This document shows positions 45,072 through 58,100 of a DNA stretch of 64,000 nucleotides, in pieces. Source of the DNA: Kalmusia sp. IMI 367209 (lineage: Eukaryota > Ascomycota > Dothideomycetes > Pleosporales > Didymosphaeriaceae); contig JAPEUQ010000010.1 of the NCBI GenBank assembly GCA_027946365.1, forward strand, positions 1,240,001-1,304,000. The letters run 5' to 3'. Every line of letters begins with the position of its first letter. The stretch's first letter is position 1. Below the pieces are notes generated by a model. That model ran no database searches. It was given only the letters and a program-made list of their open reading frames with translations, and was not told the DNA's origin. The translations under genes were made by a program, and so were the position numbers.

Positions 45072-48000
45072 TATGTGGGATGGAGGGTGGGCAACGAGGG
45101 CAGCAGGTGGAGGCTCATTAAAGGAAATTGAATGTCCCGATGCTTTTTTTGTTTGACTTTTCGTGTTCAAGTGTTGGTGGTGTGCATGCTCGGCACGTGG
45201 TTGTTGGAGGCGGGGATGCCAACTTCGGATTGGCGGGGGAATTGCATCCGAATGGGGAACGACGTAGAAGTTGTGACGCACTGCTGCTCGATTCAGTGCA
45301 CTTGTCCTTTAAGATGGGTACTAGAGATTGGTGCTACAAAATCAACGAATCGTAGAGACCAATTCTACTCATATCACTGCTCGCTCTTTATGGGATTCAT
45401 GTATCTGGCTCACACGTCGGGAAACGACTATTGAATATGACCAGGCTAAGAATTAAAAAAGCAACGGTAAGCTATACTCGTCTCTTGGGAACAGTCGTTC
45501 AAGAGTAGTTGCGTTCGTATTGCTGTTGGTTTGATTGCACGTTGCTCAAAGCCATCCTTGAACAATCGTCAACGAGCATGTATGACTCCAGAGATGAGTT
45601 GTCGAGCGTGAGCAGGTCATTTTGAGGATGCATTGATTTTGAAATTGGTATTGCGACACACATTCATGTACTCCGTCGATCTCCCTCGTTTGATCAAGAC
45701 CTCCGATGCTGTTAACGTCCGATCCCCGCTCTATTTCATAGCCCCGACCCCTACCAACCTTGGCTTAAGACCCCACGCCACGTAAGATAGGATCCACCAT
45801 GCAAATGCTCGCATGCGCTATTACAATGTATCCATCTTCAACATGAAACTCACGCTCCACCCATTGTCATACAAGGGCGGGCGTAAGTGTAGTGGGGTAG
45901 CTCCTGGACCCTGGCCGTGTACCCCTCCACGGCAGCTTGAGCTTCCCGCTTTGGCGATGAGGGGCAGCGCCTACAACCGGAGGAAAGCAGGCCGAGTCAA
46001 TGCTCATTTGAAACCCCCATCATGTGCGGGCCTTTGTATGCGCTAATATGTAACCGACGATGACAGTTTTGAATGCGGATGTTGCCGCTACTGAGCGAGC
46101 GACGAAGCCAAATCCCGTTATGGGACATAAGGTGGGCCTCGACTGAGCTGTCAGCGATTGAACCCAGCACTTGTAGCGGGGCCCAAGGCCTACCTCGGCG
46201 CCTCGCAGTTCGCCAGGGTAGGACCTGTTCGTGCCATTAAATGTGATAAGATTAGTAGCCTAGCCGCGTTAGCAAAGGATGCGAACGCGAAATCTTGCAC
46301 AATTGTGATGATCGCTATGACTAAGACCTCGGATTCCGGCTTGCGGACTCTGCTCATCACCCCACACGACCCTGTTGGTAGCTTGGAGCCGTCAAAAAGC
46401 TATGGCCTTTGCCGCATTGGACCCACGGTTCGCCTTGATCACGGTCCATATACACTAGGTCCTGGAAGAGGGTGGTGGAGCCGATCTGTGCCAGGTATTC
46501 GTCGTGAGAAACGGCTGTCAAGGTAACATGACTCGTGGCCATGGACACTGGAAGGGGGGACATCCGGCTGCTGGTTCCGGTGAGTCACGACTCTGCCGCA
46601 GTCTGGGGATGACGGTGGTTTGCTGGGCTAAATCGTGGAGCTAATCGTCGTGCGTTGATTACACAAACGCGGAGGGTTCAGAGTCCGTCCGGAGTACAAA
46701 GGCAAGATCGTTTTTGGCATGCAGAATCATCGATGCTGCAAGTCATTTTAGGTTGCATTGCGTTGAATGCCACCGCTACAGCTTCCATCTCGGATCCGGC
46801 TAGACTGTGGCGCTAGATTTATAGTCTGGAGCTGGAGCTCCGCCCAAGTGTAGCGATGCGAATGTCAGACTCAAATTGTCCGCCAGGATCGCTGGATCGT
46901 TCCAGCTCGAGTTGCTCCTGGGGTGTGAGCAACGCAGGTGGTCCCGTGTCCAAGGCTGTGCTACGGGATTTAAAATTGAGACTAGTCGAGCGGCGCTAGG
47001 AAATTGCGTCTAACTGGGAACATATTAAAGCATTTGCTAGGGCTGATCGCTGGCTGGGGAAGCTCGGTTTCGCATTAGCGATAAGTTGCCATTGTCGACA
47101 TGGAGAATCCATTCATTAGCGGCATAACTTTGCACATATTCCATAGCGCTCCTGAACAGGTCCAGCATTCCGATAGTGATAGTCAGCGAACACGTACTCA
47201 GCCTTAGTGTATTGGAGTTGGAACAGTGGTACCCTAGAAGTTAGTCGCATACATACAAGATCGCATGATGCTGCATAGGACGACTTAGGTATGTGCTCCA
47301 CGGCTCATTTGTGGAAGCGCGGTCCGCCATCAAACTTTGTTCTATGATCTGGGACAACAACATTCGCGCGCGGGTAAGATCGTGGTACTCCTCGATAGCT
47401 CGCGACAGATCGGGAACTTTCTGAGTGGTGTACCCGGGGTCCAGGCGTCGGGTGTTGGGACGACGACTGCCCTCGTCATGCTACCGTAATGGGCAAGTCG
47501 GTGGCAGCGACCGTCGAGCCGAGAAGGTGTGAGATGGGTAATTTCTGCTTCATTTGGACAAAGTGATGTAACGATGTTCGTGAGCTTGACGGTGTTTGAC
47601 TTCGGTATAGCGAAGCTTGTGTTATATGCATCAAAAGTAAGCATTGAAGGGGCTTGCTTGCCAAGAGGCTTGCCCCGACACGGTGAACTCTAGCGAATAT
47701 AAATACTGTAGAAGGGGAGGTGAACCAAATGTAAAACGCATCCGACTCGTGCGACGACAGAGTTGCTGGTCGGAAGGCAGTCGTGACATGAAGTGATTGT
47801 GATTTGCAGTTGATGACCTGAAGCTGATGAAGAAATGTAATCGCTACCACGGACAGGGATCGATTTTTGAAAGATCAAGAAAAAAAAAATTTGGATCAAG
47901 GTCAGCAACAGCAGGATCTTCGTTTCGAGCATCGTCTACTGTCCAGGTGCATACAAGCACATGATGATATGATGCAATGTACTTTGGAGGTACTTCTGGT

Positions 48001-49003
48001 GGACCGATCAGTCCGTGTGAGACATGGAACTATAGCCGTAGGACACGAGCATGTTGCTGAACGGTGAGGGAGATGCACAAAAGGCACATGTCGGCAAATG
48101 CTGTTTTGTTGATGCTCGAAGCGAGCAGGCATTGGCGAATGGGCGATGACGAAGAAAAAACTCTGCGGACCCAGGCGTGTGGGATGCATTTGAATTACGG
48201 GTCTGGGAAAAAAGGGAAGCGTCTCTGGTTGAAGACATCAGGCGACGGGAGAGTTCCCTTTGCGGGAGGTGCATATATTCGCAGTCCGCGGGGAGGTAGA
48301 CGGGGGCGGCGGCGGCGGCGACGGCATCGTACCCAGCAAAACGGGCACGTCGTCTGTCTGCGGTGCAGGTAATAAAACAGGACAGTGACGTCCCTCGACG
48401 GATGGTTCCTGAGTTGTTCGTTCTGAACTTGGCGCAGCTGCACCACTACGTCGACGGTGCATGGCGTGGGCTCTAATGGGAATGCAGATAGGTACCAGAG
48501 GGCGGCGCGGCCGATGCCATTGGCGAAGGGGGTTGCAGCACACGGCACACGAGTTAGGCCCGGTCTGCAAGCACGTTCCTCGTCGTAGCGAGAGGTGCAG
48601 ACGAGATGCATCGGGGAGGCGGAACATGCGTGAGTGTGCATGCAGTCGTGGCTATCAGTTTTGATGAAAGCACCGACGAGTGCATTTCTGGCCACTTTGC
48701 GCTTGCATATGCGTGCTCGCGGCCAGGCTATGACGAGATCAAGATTTGCGCGTCCGGGCGCCGCGCTCGGCCTCAATGCGGTGCAGCACGCGCGGTCAGC
48801 GAGCAGGTGGCACTGGCCTGCGGGAGACGGGAGATGACGGGCATAAGGTTTGGACAAAGGGTCTGGCTGGCCCTCCGCGCTGCGCTCGTTAGAATCCGGG
48901 GGGACGCTTGGTGCATCGTGGGCTCGCTGGCTGGCTGGCTGGTGATGGTGGTGGTGGTGGTGTGCGACTGCAGCGGCAAGGGGAGGGTTGTTTTCCTCGC
49001 GGC

Positions 49004-49038
<35 letters not shown>
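49004..49038. repeat. (GA)n microsatellite
   Basis: About 17 GA units with one gaca interruption. CTGG and GGT short repeats lie just upstream (48925-48962). Confidence 0.85.
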
Positions 49039-49938
49039 GGCTGCGTGCTTGGTTTCAAAAGAGAGCGTATGTGTGTCGAGGCTCGCGGGCGCGTCGCCAG
49101 GGTTTCCCGTCCTGGATTTTTCCCGAGGAGGGTCGATAAGAAAGGGCCCGCATGCGTGTGCGCGCTGCGCGGGTGGTGTTGGTGGTCTCAAGGTAGCTCC
49201 GACCCCCTCTCAGCGCCATCGGCGTTCGCTAGTGCACTCGAATTGCACTTTGGCTGCAGGCAGGCACGCAAAGCGAAAAAAACACCGCACCTGTTGGCGC
49301 TCCGCCTACGCATCTACGCACCTACGCACGCAGCATGGCCCACCGAACAGCCGCCAGCTTCTTCCGCAAACCCACCGGCACGCCTGCGTTCCAAAGGCAG
49401 GATGTGCGCCTTGCAGCGCGCTGGAGGAGGCCTGGCGTCTGTAATCGTCTGCATGTACGTACCGGCCTGTACTGGCTTGCTTGTACCTTCTCCTCCGAGC
49501 AGCGGTCGCACCTTCCGCCTTCGCACCGTGGCTCGCCCGGGGCCATATGCTTCCCCCTCTTTCTTCCCTTCCCTCCCCTTCCCTCCCCTTGGCCAGAAAG
49601 CAGCAGAAAGCACAAGCAGCCTCTCACACGAGACACGCGCCCGTGTCGCTCCCCCGGCTTTAGCAGTGCGGGCGCCCAGGATGCCTACTCTAAGCCAAGT
49701 ATGGGACGACGCGGGAGATGGTTCGCGCTACGGCCGGTCCGTGCATACCGAGGGGTGGGCAGCGTCCCATCGAAGGCTGGGGAACGGGAACGACGGTGCG
49801 TGACAAACGACAGCAGCCTGCCTGTGCCGCCGCCGCCGACGATGAAGTACCCATTGTTCGATTTGCACCGCCAGTCTGCCAGCCAGTCCCCATAGGTGCT
49901 GGCCTCTCGCGCGAACACGAGCGCCAATTCGCCATGAG

Positions 49939-49987
49939 ATCATCATCATCATCATCATCATCTTTGACTTGACTCTTTGACTTGACT
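49939..49987. repeat. (ATC)8 tract followed by duplicated 14-mer
   Basis: Eight ATC units at 49939-49962, then the sequence tctttgacttgac twice in tandem. Simple-sequence repeat. Confidence 0.8.
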
Positions 49988-50304
49988 ACATGCAAGCACA
50001 CGAACGGCGGCGCTGCGGAGACCGATGCATGGCAGAGATACGCAAGCGCACGAAGCGCCGGTGCTTTTTTGCATAGACTACATGGTTTTGCCAAACCGCC
50101 CCAATGCCAAAACTTCCCAAAAAAAAAAGAACGCTACAATTTTGCTGGATCTGGGACGCGTCCGCGGACCCGTAACATACGCCTTGTTGAACGCCGTGTA
50201 TCCGTCCGGTGTCCTTTTTAGTGCCCTGAAGCAACTCCCGTCGCTAAATCCCGAGAGAAATGGAAAACATGAGAAAAACAAGCAAATGGTGATGAAAGTG
50301 GTGG

Positions 50305-50325
50305 ACTCTCTCTCTCTCTCTCTCT
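50305..50325. repeat. (CT)n microsatellite near glycosyltransferase 3' end
   Basis: About ten CT units, roughly 135 bases beyond the glycosyltransferase stop codon, so possibly in its 3' untranslated region. Confidence 0.8.
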
Positions 50326-50460
50326 ATCGGAAAGCGTTCGAGAGCCATGCCATGATGCAGCGGATCGTCGTGCGTCTAAATTACTGCTTTCCTAGGCCCC
50401 GCCAAAGCGGCGCCTCGACTAGACCGGGGGGTTCGGCCGACCAAACAAGAAGGCACAACC

Positions 50461-52190
50461 TCAGCTCACTGCGGTCGGTATGAGTGTTCCGCGCTCGCGG
50501 AGCATGCGTCCCTGCGGCGACGGGCTCAGTGGCGGCGTGATCGAGGCCATGGGGGGAATGGGCAGCATCCTGATGTTGTCATCCGCGTCAGCGCCTTCGC
50601 GCGTGCCCCAGGTCGTCTGCTCATTCATGTCAGCAGGCGAGCCAGTAGTTTGTACGTGCGCGGCATGGGGGGCGGGGATGGACTACGGACCTCTGTGACG
50701 GTAATGCAGCCGTAGAGTTTGATCAGGTTGTGAAAGTAGCCAAAGAGGATCGATACGGGCACGAAGCGGACATCGCCCGGATTTCTTAACAAATGCGGGA
50801 CTAGTTTGATCGTTTTGGAGAAGACCAAGTGTCCGACGAACAACGCCCACAGCAACATGCGTTCCCGCCGCGAGTCCACAGCCTGCCCGTCTGCATGGTC
50901 CGCACCGCTGGCGTAGTAGCCAAACTCCACCAGGGAAAAGTAGAAGAGCACGACGAGCGCGCAGTCGTAAACAAAGGCCCATTGCGTAATGGTCGTCTGG
51001 AAGACAGCGTACATGGACCAAGGATAATTCCTGTTGCGGAATGGGTTAGCCACCACCCTGGTCAATAAGCGTGTGGGAGGGGTAGTCCTTGGCAGGCTGC
51101 TGCGACGCGAAATCGCCAGGGCTATCATTAGGGCGCGTTCGGCGACTTACGACCACATATGCAGCTCGCTCAAGCTGGTCAGATTGCTCCTCCAATTGCT
51201 ACGCACCCATCGCAAACACTGGCGCAGGTACTTGGGATCATGCTCTAGCGTCGTCTCCACCTCGCATTCGCGGTGGTTCTGCAGCTGGATCTTCCAGTCG
51301 TGTGAGAAGAGCCATCGCGTGATGAAGTTGTCGTCGTCGGCGTTGAGGAAGTGGTCGCTCCCCCACGTTTCGTGGGTGAAGCCGTAGGTAAAGTTGGGGT
51401 CCTGCAGAATCTCCGATCGGTACGCAACCGCTCGTCCCGACAGGCACGGCAGCCCGCCGTCGAGCCAGTTGCACGCCGTGCAGTCGAACGTCCTCCGCAC
51501 CAAGTAGATGGCGCCTAGGAACTCCCACACGTTGCTGCGGTTCTTGCGGCGGAGCTGCTGGTTCGTTCCCACCCCACCCACGCGGGGATCCTCGAAGGGT
51601 GCCAGCATCCACTTGGTGAACTTTTCCGGCAACCACACATCGTCGTCCAGGAGTAGCGTAATCTTCGTCTGCACCTCCGGGATGGCTCTCGAGAGCTGGC
51701 GGCGTTTGTTGGCTTGGCTCACCGACAGCACCTGAATTCGCTTGGGGCAACCGAGCTCTTCGACCATTTGATACAGGCGTTTGACGCGCGCGTCGGGCGT
51801 CACCAGAAGCAGCTCAAAGGGCTCGAGCCGGTAGGCTGTCTGGACGGTTTCTTTCAATTGCTGGATATCCTCGGCAACGGTCGGGATGATGACGGTCACG
51901 TCTTGCGAGGTAACGGTGGGCTCGTCGATGGGATGTATGGGCGTATATAGCCAATTTGCCGCTAGATTGATCCATAATCTGCTGTAGCGGAACAGACTGC
52001 AGCATCGAGTCAGTCGCGTGAGCTGGTAGTCACAATGGTGTTCCCCCGCCGTGGCAACCTTGGGGTTCACAACGTACAAGAGGCCCGCGAATATACAAAA
52101 CCAACTCCAAATTAGGGAACATCCATGACGAAAACGGAAACATGGCAACGACCAACGAATGTGATAGGAAAGGAGAAGTGCGGAGTGCAA
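50461..52190 (-). CDS. Family-2 processive glycosyltransferase (Cps1/hyaluronan-synthase-like)
   Basis: Membrane polysaccharide synthase of about 484 residues. Exons: 52190-52078, 51996-51151, 51030-50691, 50616-50461, all GT-AG and in phase. Order: an N-terminal membrane segment (SLIWSWFCIFAGLFLFRY), then cytosolic GT-A domain with DVTVIIPTVAED, LLLDDDVWLP (metal/UDP-sugar Asp cluster, about 153), GGVGTNQQ, DGGLPCLSGRAVAYRSEIL, NADDDNFITRW (acceptor Asp, about 257) and QCLRWVRSNWRS, the QxxRW signature of processive enzymes (about 295). Further membrane helices follow (WAFVYDCALVVLFYFSLVEF and VPVSILFGYFHNLIKLYG), then a Pro/Ser-rich cytosolic tail. Fungal relatives include cryptococcal Cps1-type and hyaluronan-like synthases; product is unknown. 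The start ATG is less certain than the rest. It stands isolated between two gene-poor intervals. Confidence 0.9.
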
Positions 52191-55100
52191 CGGGAACGAA
52201 GATCACATTGATGGAGGAAGGGAATCCGACCGTTCCCCGGAGGGAAGACGGAAGACTAAATATCCAAGCCACATGTTTGCAGGCCCGGGCGTCGAATGAT
52301 GGTTCGCGTCCCGGCGCTGTTTAAGCTGCAGGACGTTCTCTTAGCAGCATTTGGGGTAGTGTTAACATGGCTGAAGCATGAGGTAGTTGCAAATTCCAGA
52401 CGGACTAGGGTGGTGCGCGCTAGCAAGGGCAGAGCCAGTGAACGCACGAGCGTCTACTTGGGGGGCCCGCCAGCCGTTGAATACTTGCATATTCGGGCCA
52501 CCCTGGCGCCTCCAGGGATCGTTGCCAGCCTGCAGCGAGCGCCGTGTACTCGACCAGCCTGTGCTCTGCCGCCCGCGCTCGCTCCGGTAGAGATGGTGCT
52601 AGGTACGAGTCTGGCACCCGCGGCCACCAACGATCGTTGCTCACTCGTCTCTCATGACTGCGCCCGTGCATCCTCTCGCCGCCCGTGAGATGCCGCGCGC
52701 GTGCTCGTCGACGATGCGGCTGATGATCGCACACCAATATATCGTGTCTCCGCTTGGCGGAGGCGCGCCAACCCACACATCTAAGATCAGGGCTCTAGGC
52801 CACTGTGCGCTGCCAAAGCGCCATGCACTAGCCGCTGCAAGCGTGCTCCACCGCGAGCGGCGTCCTTACGGCAGGCGGTCCCGCGGTCCTGATCGAGCGT
52901 CTGCCCACGGCAGGGCTGTCAGTTTGCGTTCGTCCTGGGGCTGCTATCGTCTGACGCAGTGCCGTGCCGTCGGCTAATCGCGATATTATGGTTTCCAACA
53001 CCGCATGTCGACAGCAGTATCAGAATTGAAATTTGTCCGAAACGGTGGCCAACAGGACATTTTTGCAGGGTTCAGTTCGACTTGATTGCGAGCGCCTGGT
53101 TACAGCATCTTGTCCTGCCGAAATACGCAAGCGTGCCAGTTGGCCTCGCCGAACCATTGAATGCGGGAGACGCAGCTAGTGCCATGAGGATGCCGTCCCG
53201 GAGCACCTGTTGCGACATGGTACATCAGGAGACAGGCGTCCGCAGCCTAGTGGCGGGCTTTCTACTCAGACAACAGGCCAATGCTGCCGGTGTCTGTTTC
53301 CAGCCTGCTCCACGGAGGCAAGAGACTGCCTGCCCGTTGCTCAAGATTGACAACAATCAATATAGCTCAGCCAACTGCGGCCAACAGCAAGAGAGGGCAA
53401 GGTACCTGGAGACTCGGCTGAAGAGAACATGGTCCGCGTCTGCTCCTGTATCTGCACATGCTGGGGTGTCTACCTTGCTCATGCAGATCAAGAAGCGCCG
53501 GTCCGCGGGATCTCTTCCGCGCTCGTGTAACGCTCCTGTTGGGCTGCCCTTGGCCTGTACGTGCATGCGTGCGGATATTATGCTGTGGGTGGCACGATCC
53601 CACCATCGCGGGAGATCGAGCCAAAGTGGCTTGCTGGAGTAACGCTACTCCGCTGCAGGACTTTCCTCTTTTTCCTTTGGCGACAGATCAGATACGAAAA
53701 GAATTCTGTGCATGAAAGTTTCGGTAAAATACCATTTGGTGTTGAGCGTTCTCGGGGTATTGCCCGCAGTGCAAAGCATCCATCGCCATCAGAAAATGCG
53801 TGAGAGCCCCAAAAGAGTCGGGCATCGATGTAGACATGTCGTCTGAAGAAGGTTGCGTCATTATTGAAGCAGCATGAGACGAGCATGGTGTCTTGCATTC
53901 GCGGAGATACTGCCGCTTCCACGCGAGACACTGGCACCCGTTTTCAGCAGGGCCAGATATCACAAGTGTACTGCAAGAGTGTCGCATATTGACAGCACGC
54001 TTGTAAGTTCGGTACAACGCACCAGCCAATTCGAGCTCTAGACCAGACCCGGACCGAACCAGATCCCGCGGGATGAATGCCACAAAGAAAGCGCCCGGTC
54101 TGTTGCAAGTCGGCCTTTATCCTACTGCCTCTGGCACTTTTCATCCCTTACAACACACCGAGAGCTCACCGAGCTAACCGCAGCACACAAATGCCAGGTA
54201 TCTGACTGTTTCGTAGCGAACGGATAGAATGGCGGGTTTCCATTAGCACCAACAGGCCGAGGCTCATTGCGTCGCTCCGAACCGGTACAAACAGTGGGGC
54301 ATTCCTCTGGCGCAAGTGACAGGGTACCTTTAATTTGGGCGACAACAAGTGACACGCGACTCGTCCTTCGTCGGCGTTGGCAACACCTCTTCTGGACCGG
54401 ACAAATTCCGTAATTACCCAAAAGTGGAAGTGAGGCCATAGACATTGTTGAAGAGAATTGAGGGTTTAGCCGCGCAAATGAAGCCTTGAGACAACCCTTT
54501 TGGTGTGCAAGAATGTGTGCAAAGAAAGAGGAAGTCGTTAAGAGAAAAGTGCAAGTGCGATAGATGAAGCTATCGAAAACCAGTAGCAAGTGTACGGCGA
54601 ATGCGAATTAGTATTTGGAGCGCCAGCTGTGGCTAGCAACGATTCTGATCGCTCGTCGACAACATCGCCGGCATGATGTTCGAAAATTTCACGGAAGTAG
54701 AAACTCTTTCGATCGGCTTCTCCAGTCTTTGTCCATAATCCAACTGGCCTTGTACAATGTTCCACTGGGTCGAGTATAGGCGGGGGTGAATGTGTGGGTC
54801 AAGAACACCCACTTGATGTCTCCACGTCAAAGAGAAAGGGAAAAGAAATATGCACGCATCCAACATGATTCTTGTGTTCGCAGGCAACCAAATATCCGAA
54901 TCGATCTTGGGGACTTCGAAGAATATCTTAAGGAACATGGTGGGTGTGATGAGTGACCTTTTGCCGGGGTGTCTAAAGAGCCGAACGGGCCTGCACATAC
55001 ATTTTCAGGGGCTGTCGACAACTCTATGGAGGTGGTTCGCGGCACGCCAGGAGATCCTAGCTGTTCAAAGCGTATACATCTCAAGCGTCTACTAGTCCGA

Positions 55101-58100
55101 CGCCTACTTACTTTGAAGGTGGTTGTCGTCGTGATGAACGTTCACAGCAAGAGATGCTAGAATCCATTCTCCAGCGGCTCAATCAACCTGTCTTTCCTTG
55201 GAAATTCTCGTTAGTCATGGCGATAGTCTCGGACTCCATTGTTGAGATACTGGTCAGTGGTTGTGAGATGGTTGTGGCCTTACTATCCTGGGTGGATAGC
55301 TCCTTCCGTTGTTGGTGGGCGCCCAACACACACGCACACTCAGGCCTCGCTGCTGCGACTGCCCCCAGAAGGAAAAACGAGCGACAACGCATCTGCGAGC
55401 GTCGGCACCTCTTGTGGATGCAGGCGAGCAATGGATGGAAGAGATGGCGATGGTGGTGTGGGAAGGCTTGGAGTTGAGGTCGCGGAAGGCAGAGGCAGGC
55501 ACGCCAGGCGGCTAGCGTACCAAACACGATGACACGTATCCCTGAAACAGCATTAGTCAACGGCCTAGGGTAACGCTGCTGCCCTTTCGCGATCGACTCT
55601 AATGTATCCCGTCGACACCGAAGGATTCACGCGACAACCCTCAGCGAGGCGCACGGCTTGCGCGCTTTCTCGAGGACTAGGGGGCCTTTGGCTTGACATG
55701 CCCCCGGCCCTCGTCCCCTCGACCTGGGTCCGCTAGAGGTGAGAGTGTGGTGGCTTCGTGGAGGGCCTGTCTGCGACGAAGCTGGCCACGCCCGTCTTCC
55801 CCACACCAAGCTACTGGGCGGTGACGACATCCCCGCGGCTTTGCTGTGCTACACCCCGCCCCGGGCCAGCAGCACCTTTTCATGGACCGCATGACCAGCG
55901 TCTGGACTCTCCTGCTCGGTAAACTCTCCTCGAGAAGCGCGGCTCGTGGCTCTTTGAAGGAGCGCCCTTCCCCAATTCCGCAGTCTCAGCCGCCCCGTCA
56001 GACTAACCTTGCCGCTCCCCATGCTGCGTTGAGCAGCCTGCAGGCACGGACAGCCGATGTCTAAACGAACATAGCCCCCCCTCGCGCTCCGAGGGCTTGC
56101 TTCCTGTTGGTTGCCATCTTCATCTCTCGCAATCCGATCGGTGAGGGATACAGGACCGGTATTGTGTCCTCGTCAGCCAAAGGCAGCCACTCTATTGATT
56201 TCCCCTTTCTCTCGGTTGCAGGCTCCGTGGGATGAGTTCGACCCACTATGCAGCTATGCTGTGGCACACTGCATCAGAATCGCAGTCCTCTCAAAGCTTT
56301 GCAACACATCCTTCAAGGATAACACGGCACCGAGAACAAGGAACATCTGAACACAGGGGTATTCGGCATACGCAGAACAACATGCTGCATCACGCTTTTT
56401 AGAGCGTGGCAAAGCTACACACAAGTATCCTCAGGGTGAAGGAAGGTAGAATGTCATCCGATGGCACGCATTGATCCGTCATATACCCAGGGATTTCCTT
56501 ATACAAGTGCTGATTGCACGAAGCTCGAAGCACTCCACGGTCCAGCCGCGAGCACATATTGCTTGATCTTCCTGTAGAGGCCTTCCCACCACATTTGGAT
56601 GCAGCATGTCAAAGTAACCCAAGCCATGTAGATACCAGGATCTATTCAGTTCCAGTAAAAATTACGAGGACCTATGCTCTACATCGCTTTTGACTCGGAG
56701 AAGATCGGCCTCTGCTAGATTTTGGGCAATTGGTCTTCACAGAGTGTGTGCTTACATCTTCTATATGAAGAAAAATGACTTGAACATTAAAATTCACAAT
56801 ACAACCACACTTCAGTTTTAAAGACTGAACCAAACGGAATTGATCATGTCACTAGCGGGTACCATCCCGGTTACAAACTTCGCCCTTAGCCGAATCATGA
56901 ACGTCCGGACTTAAGTCTGAACCAACAAACATTGGTTTCTTTCACTTCTAATGTGTAGTTGTGCGGCACGTTTCCACTACTTGTGGATATGGCCGTGTCG
57001 AGAAATCAGTGCCAAGTATACGTATTCATCCCTATTGCTTACTTTTTTCAGAGCGATTATTCTACATGATAAAGTTTGTTGGGACCTCCCATTGAACAGA
57101 TCCTGCAGCCACATGGTAAGACCGATCGAGATGCGCAATACCTGCAGATCATACAGGATTTCCATTAGTCGCGCATTTAATGTCCTAGGATTCCCCTTCT
57201 TCCCGCCGTCATTTACCCGCATCGAAGACGAGTAGGATGGACTTTGCGGAATTACAAAGTCTATACATGCGTTTCAACGCGCCAGAAAATGTTATTACGT
57301 GGAGAACACTCACCGACATGTCGTCCCACCGAACTGGGCACGATCGAACATCAAGATAACTTTCGTCTATTATTGCTTGACTTCATGAGATTGGTCTTCG
57401 AGATCAGGATTGGGCACGAAGCTACGTGGTACGACAGACTATGGTCGCACAGCATGGTCGACATGCTTGGTTAGAAGAGGATACGGCGGCAACTATTGTT
57501 CTATTTTCATCGCGCTATAAGATGGGACTGCATTGCTCCCGCGCATCTGGCGGCACATGTATTTTGCGAAAATGGACGACTTTCAGTGAAAGTTCCAGCC
57601 TTCGGTACGATGCAAGAGCAATGTTTCGGAAAAAAAGGACGACGCATTAGGAAGGACGCTACTCATGCCAGAATGCTTGTCAACAGCGTTATCGCTTTCA
57701 GTCGATTGGGTGGGGTGGACGACTGCATTGCTCAGTTGTGTGCACTGCGGGGTGGCACATTAATCCCAGTGTCTGAATCGACTCAGACGGGGTTCGAAAG
57801 AATGCACGACGCAGGGCCCTGTCGTGCTAACTTGAAGCGGCGTATTAGCGCAGACTCTTGCAAGCCTCTGAAGCTGATTGCACCATCAGTACTTCTCACA
57901 ATGCGTCTAGAATTGTGACATATGGTTTGCTTTTCCCGCGCCAGCTTCGATGTGGTAGGACCCTGACCAGTTCGCGCATGTTACACGACTCCACCCCACC
58001 CTACTGCATCATGCATCGGGCACCATCGCACGCCCCATCTACGGTGGGTTACCGGCATATGACACACACTTCAAAGCTATTCGACCGTATTGTGTTTGGT

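Larger units (their letters stand above)
45072..50460. other. Large gene-poor, repeat-rich interval
   Basis: About 5.4 kb without a gene I can support. The left part holds the LRA2 promoter. Between 48.2 and 50.4 kb the sequence is G+C-rich with simple repeats (GA, GGT, CTGG, ATC and CT tracts), and long open frames occur on both strands at once. These are low-complexity (His, Pro, Arg-rich), overlap each other and lack domains, so I treat them as by-products of composition. No RNA gene is seen. Confidence 0.45.

Noticed and set aside
48195..49058. 287-codon minus-strand open frame and its plus-strand partners (48606-49803)
   Set aside because: Built on simple repeats (GA, GGT), giving runs of Ser-Leu and His. 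Overlapping long frames on both strands cannot all be real and none shows a domain.
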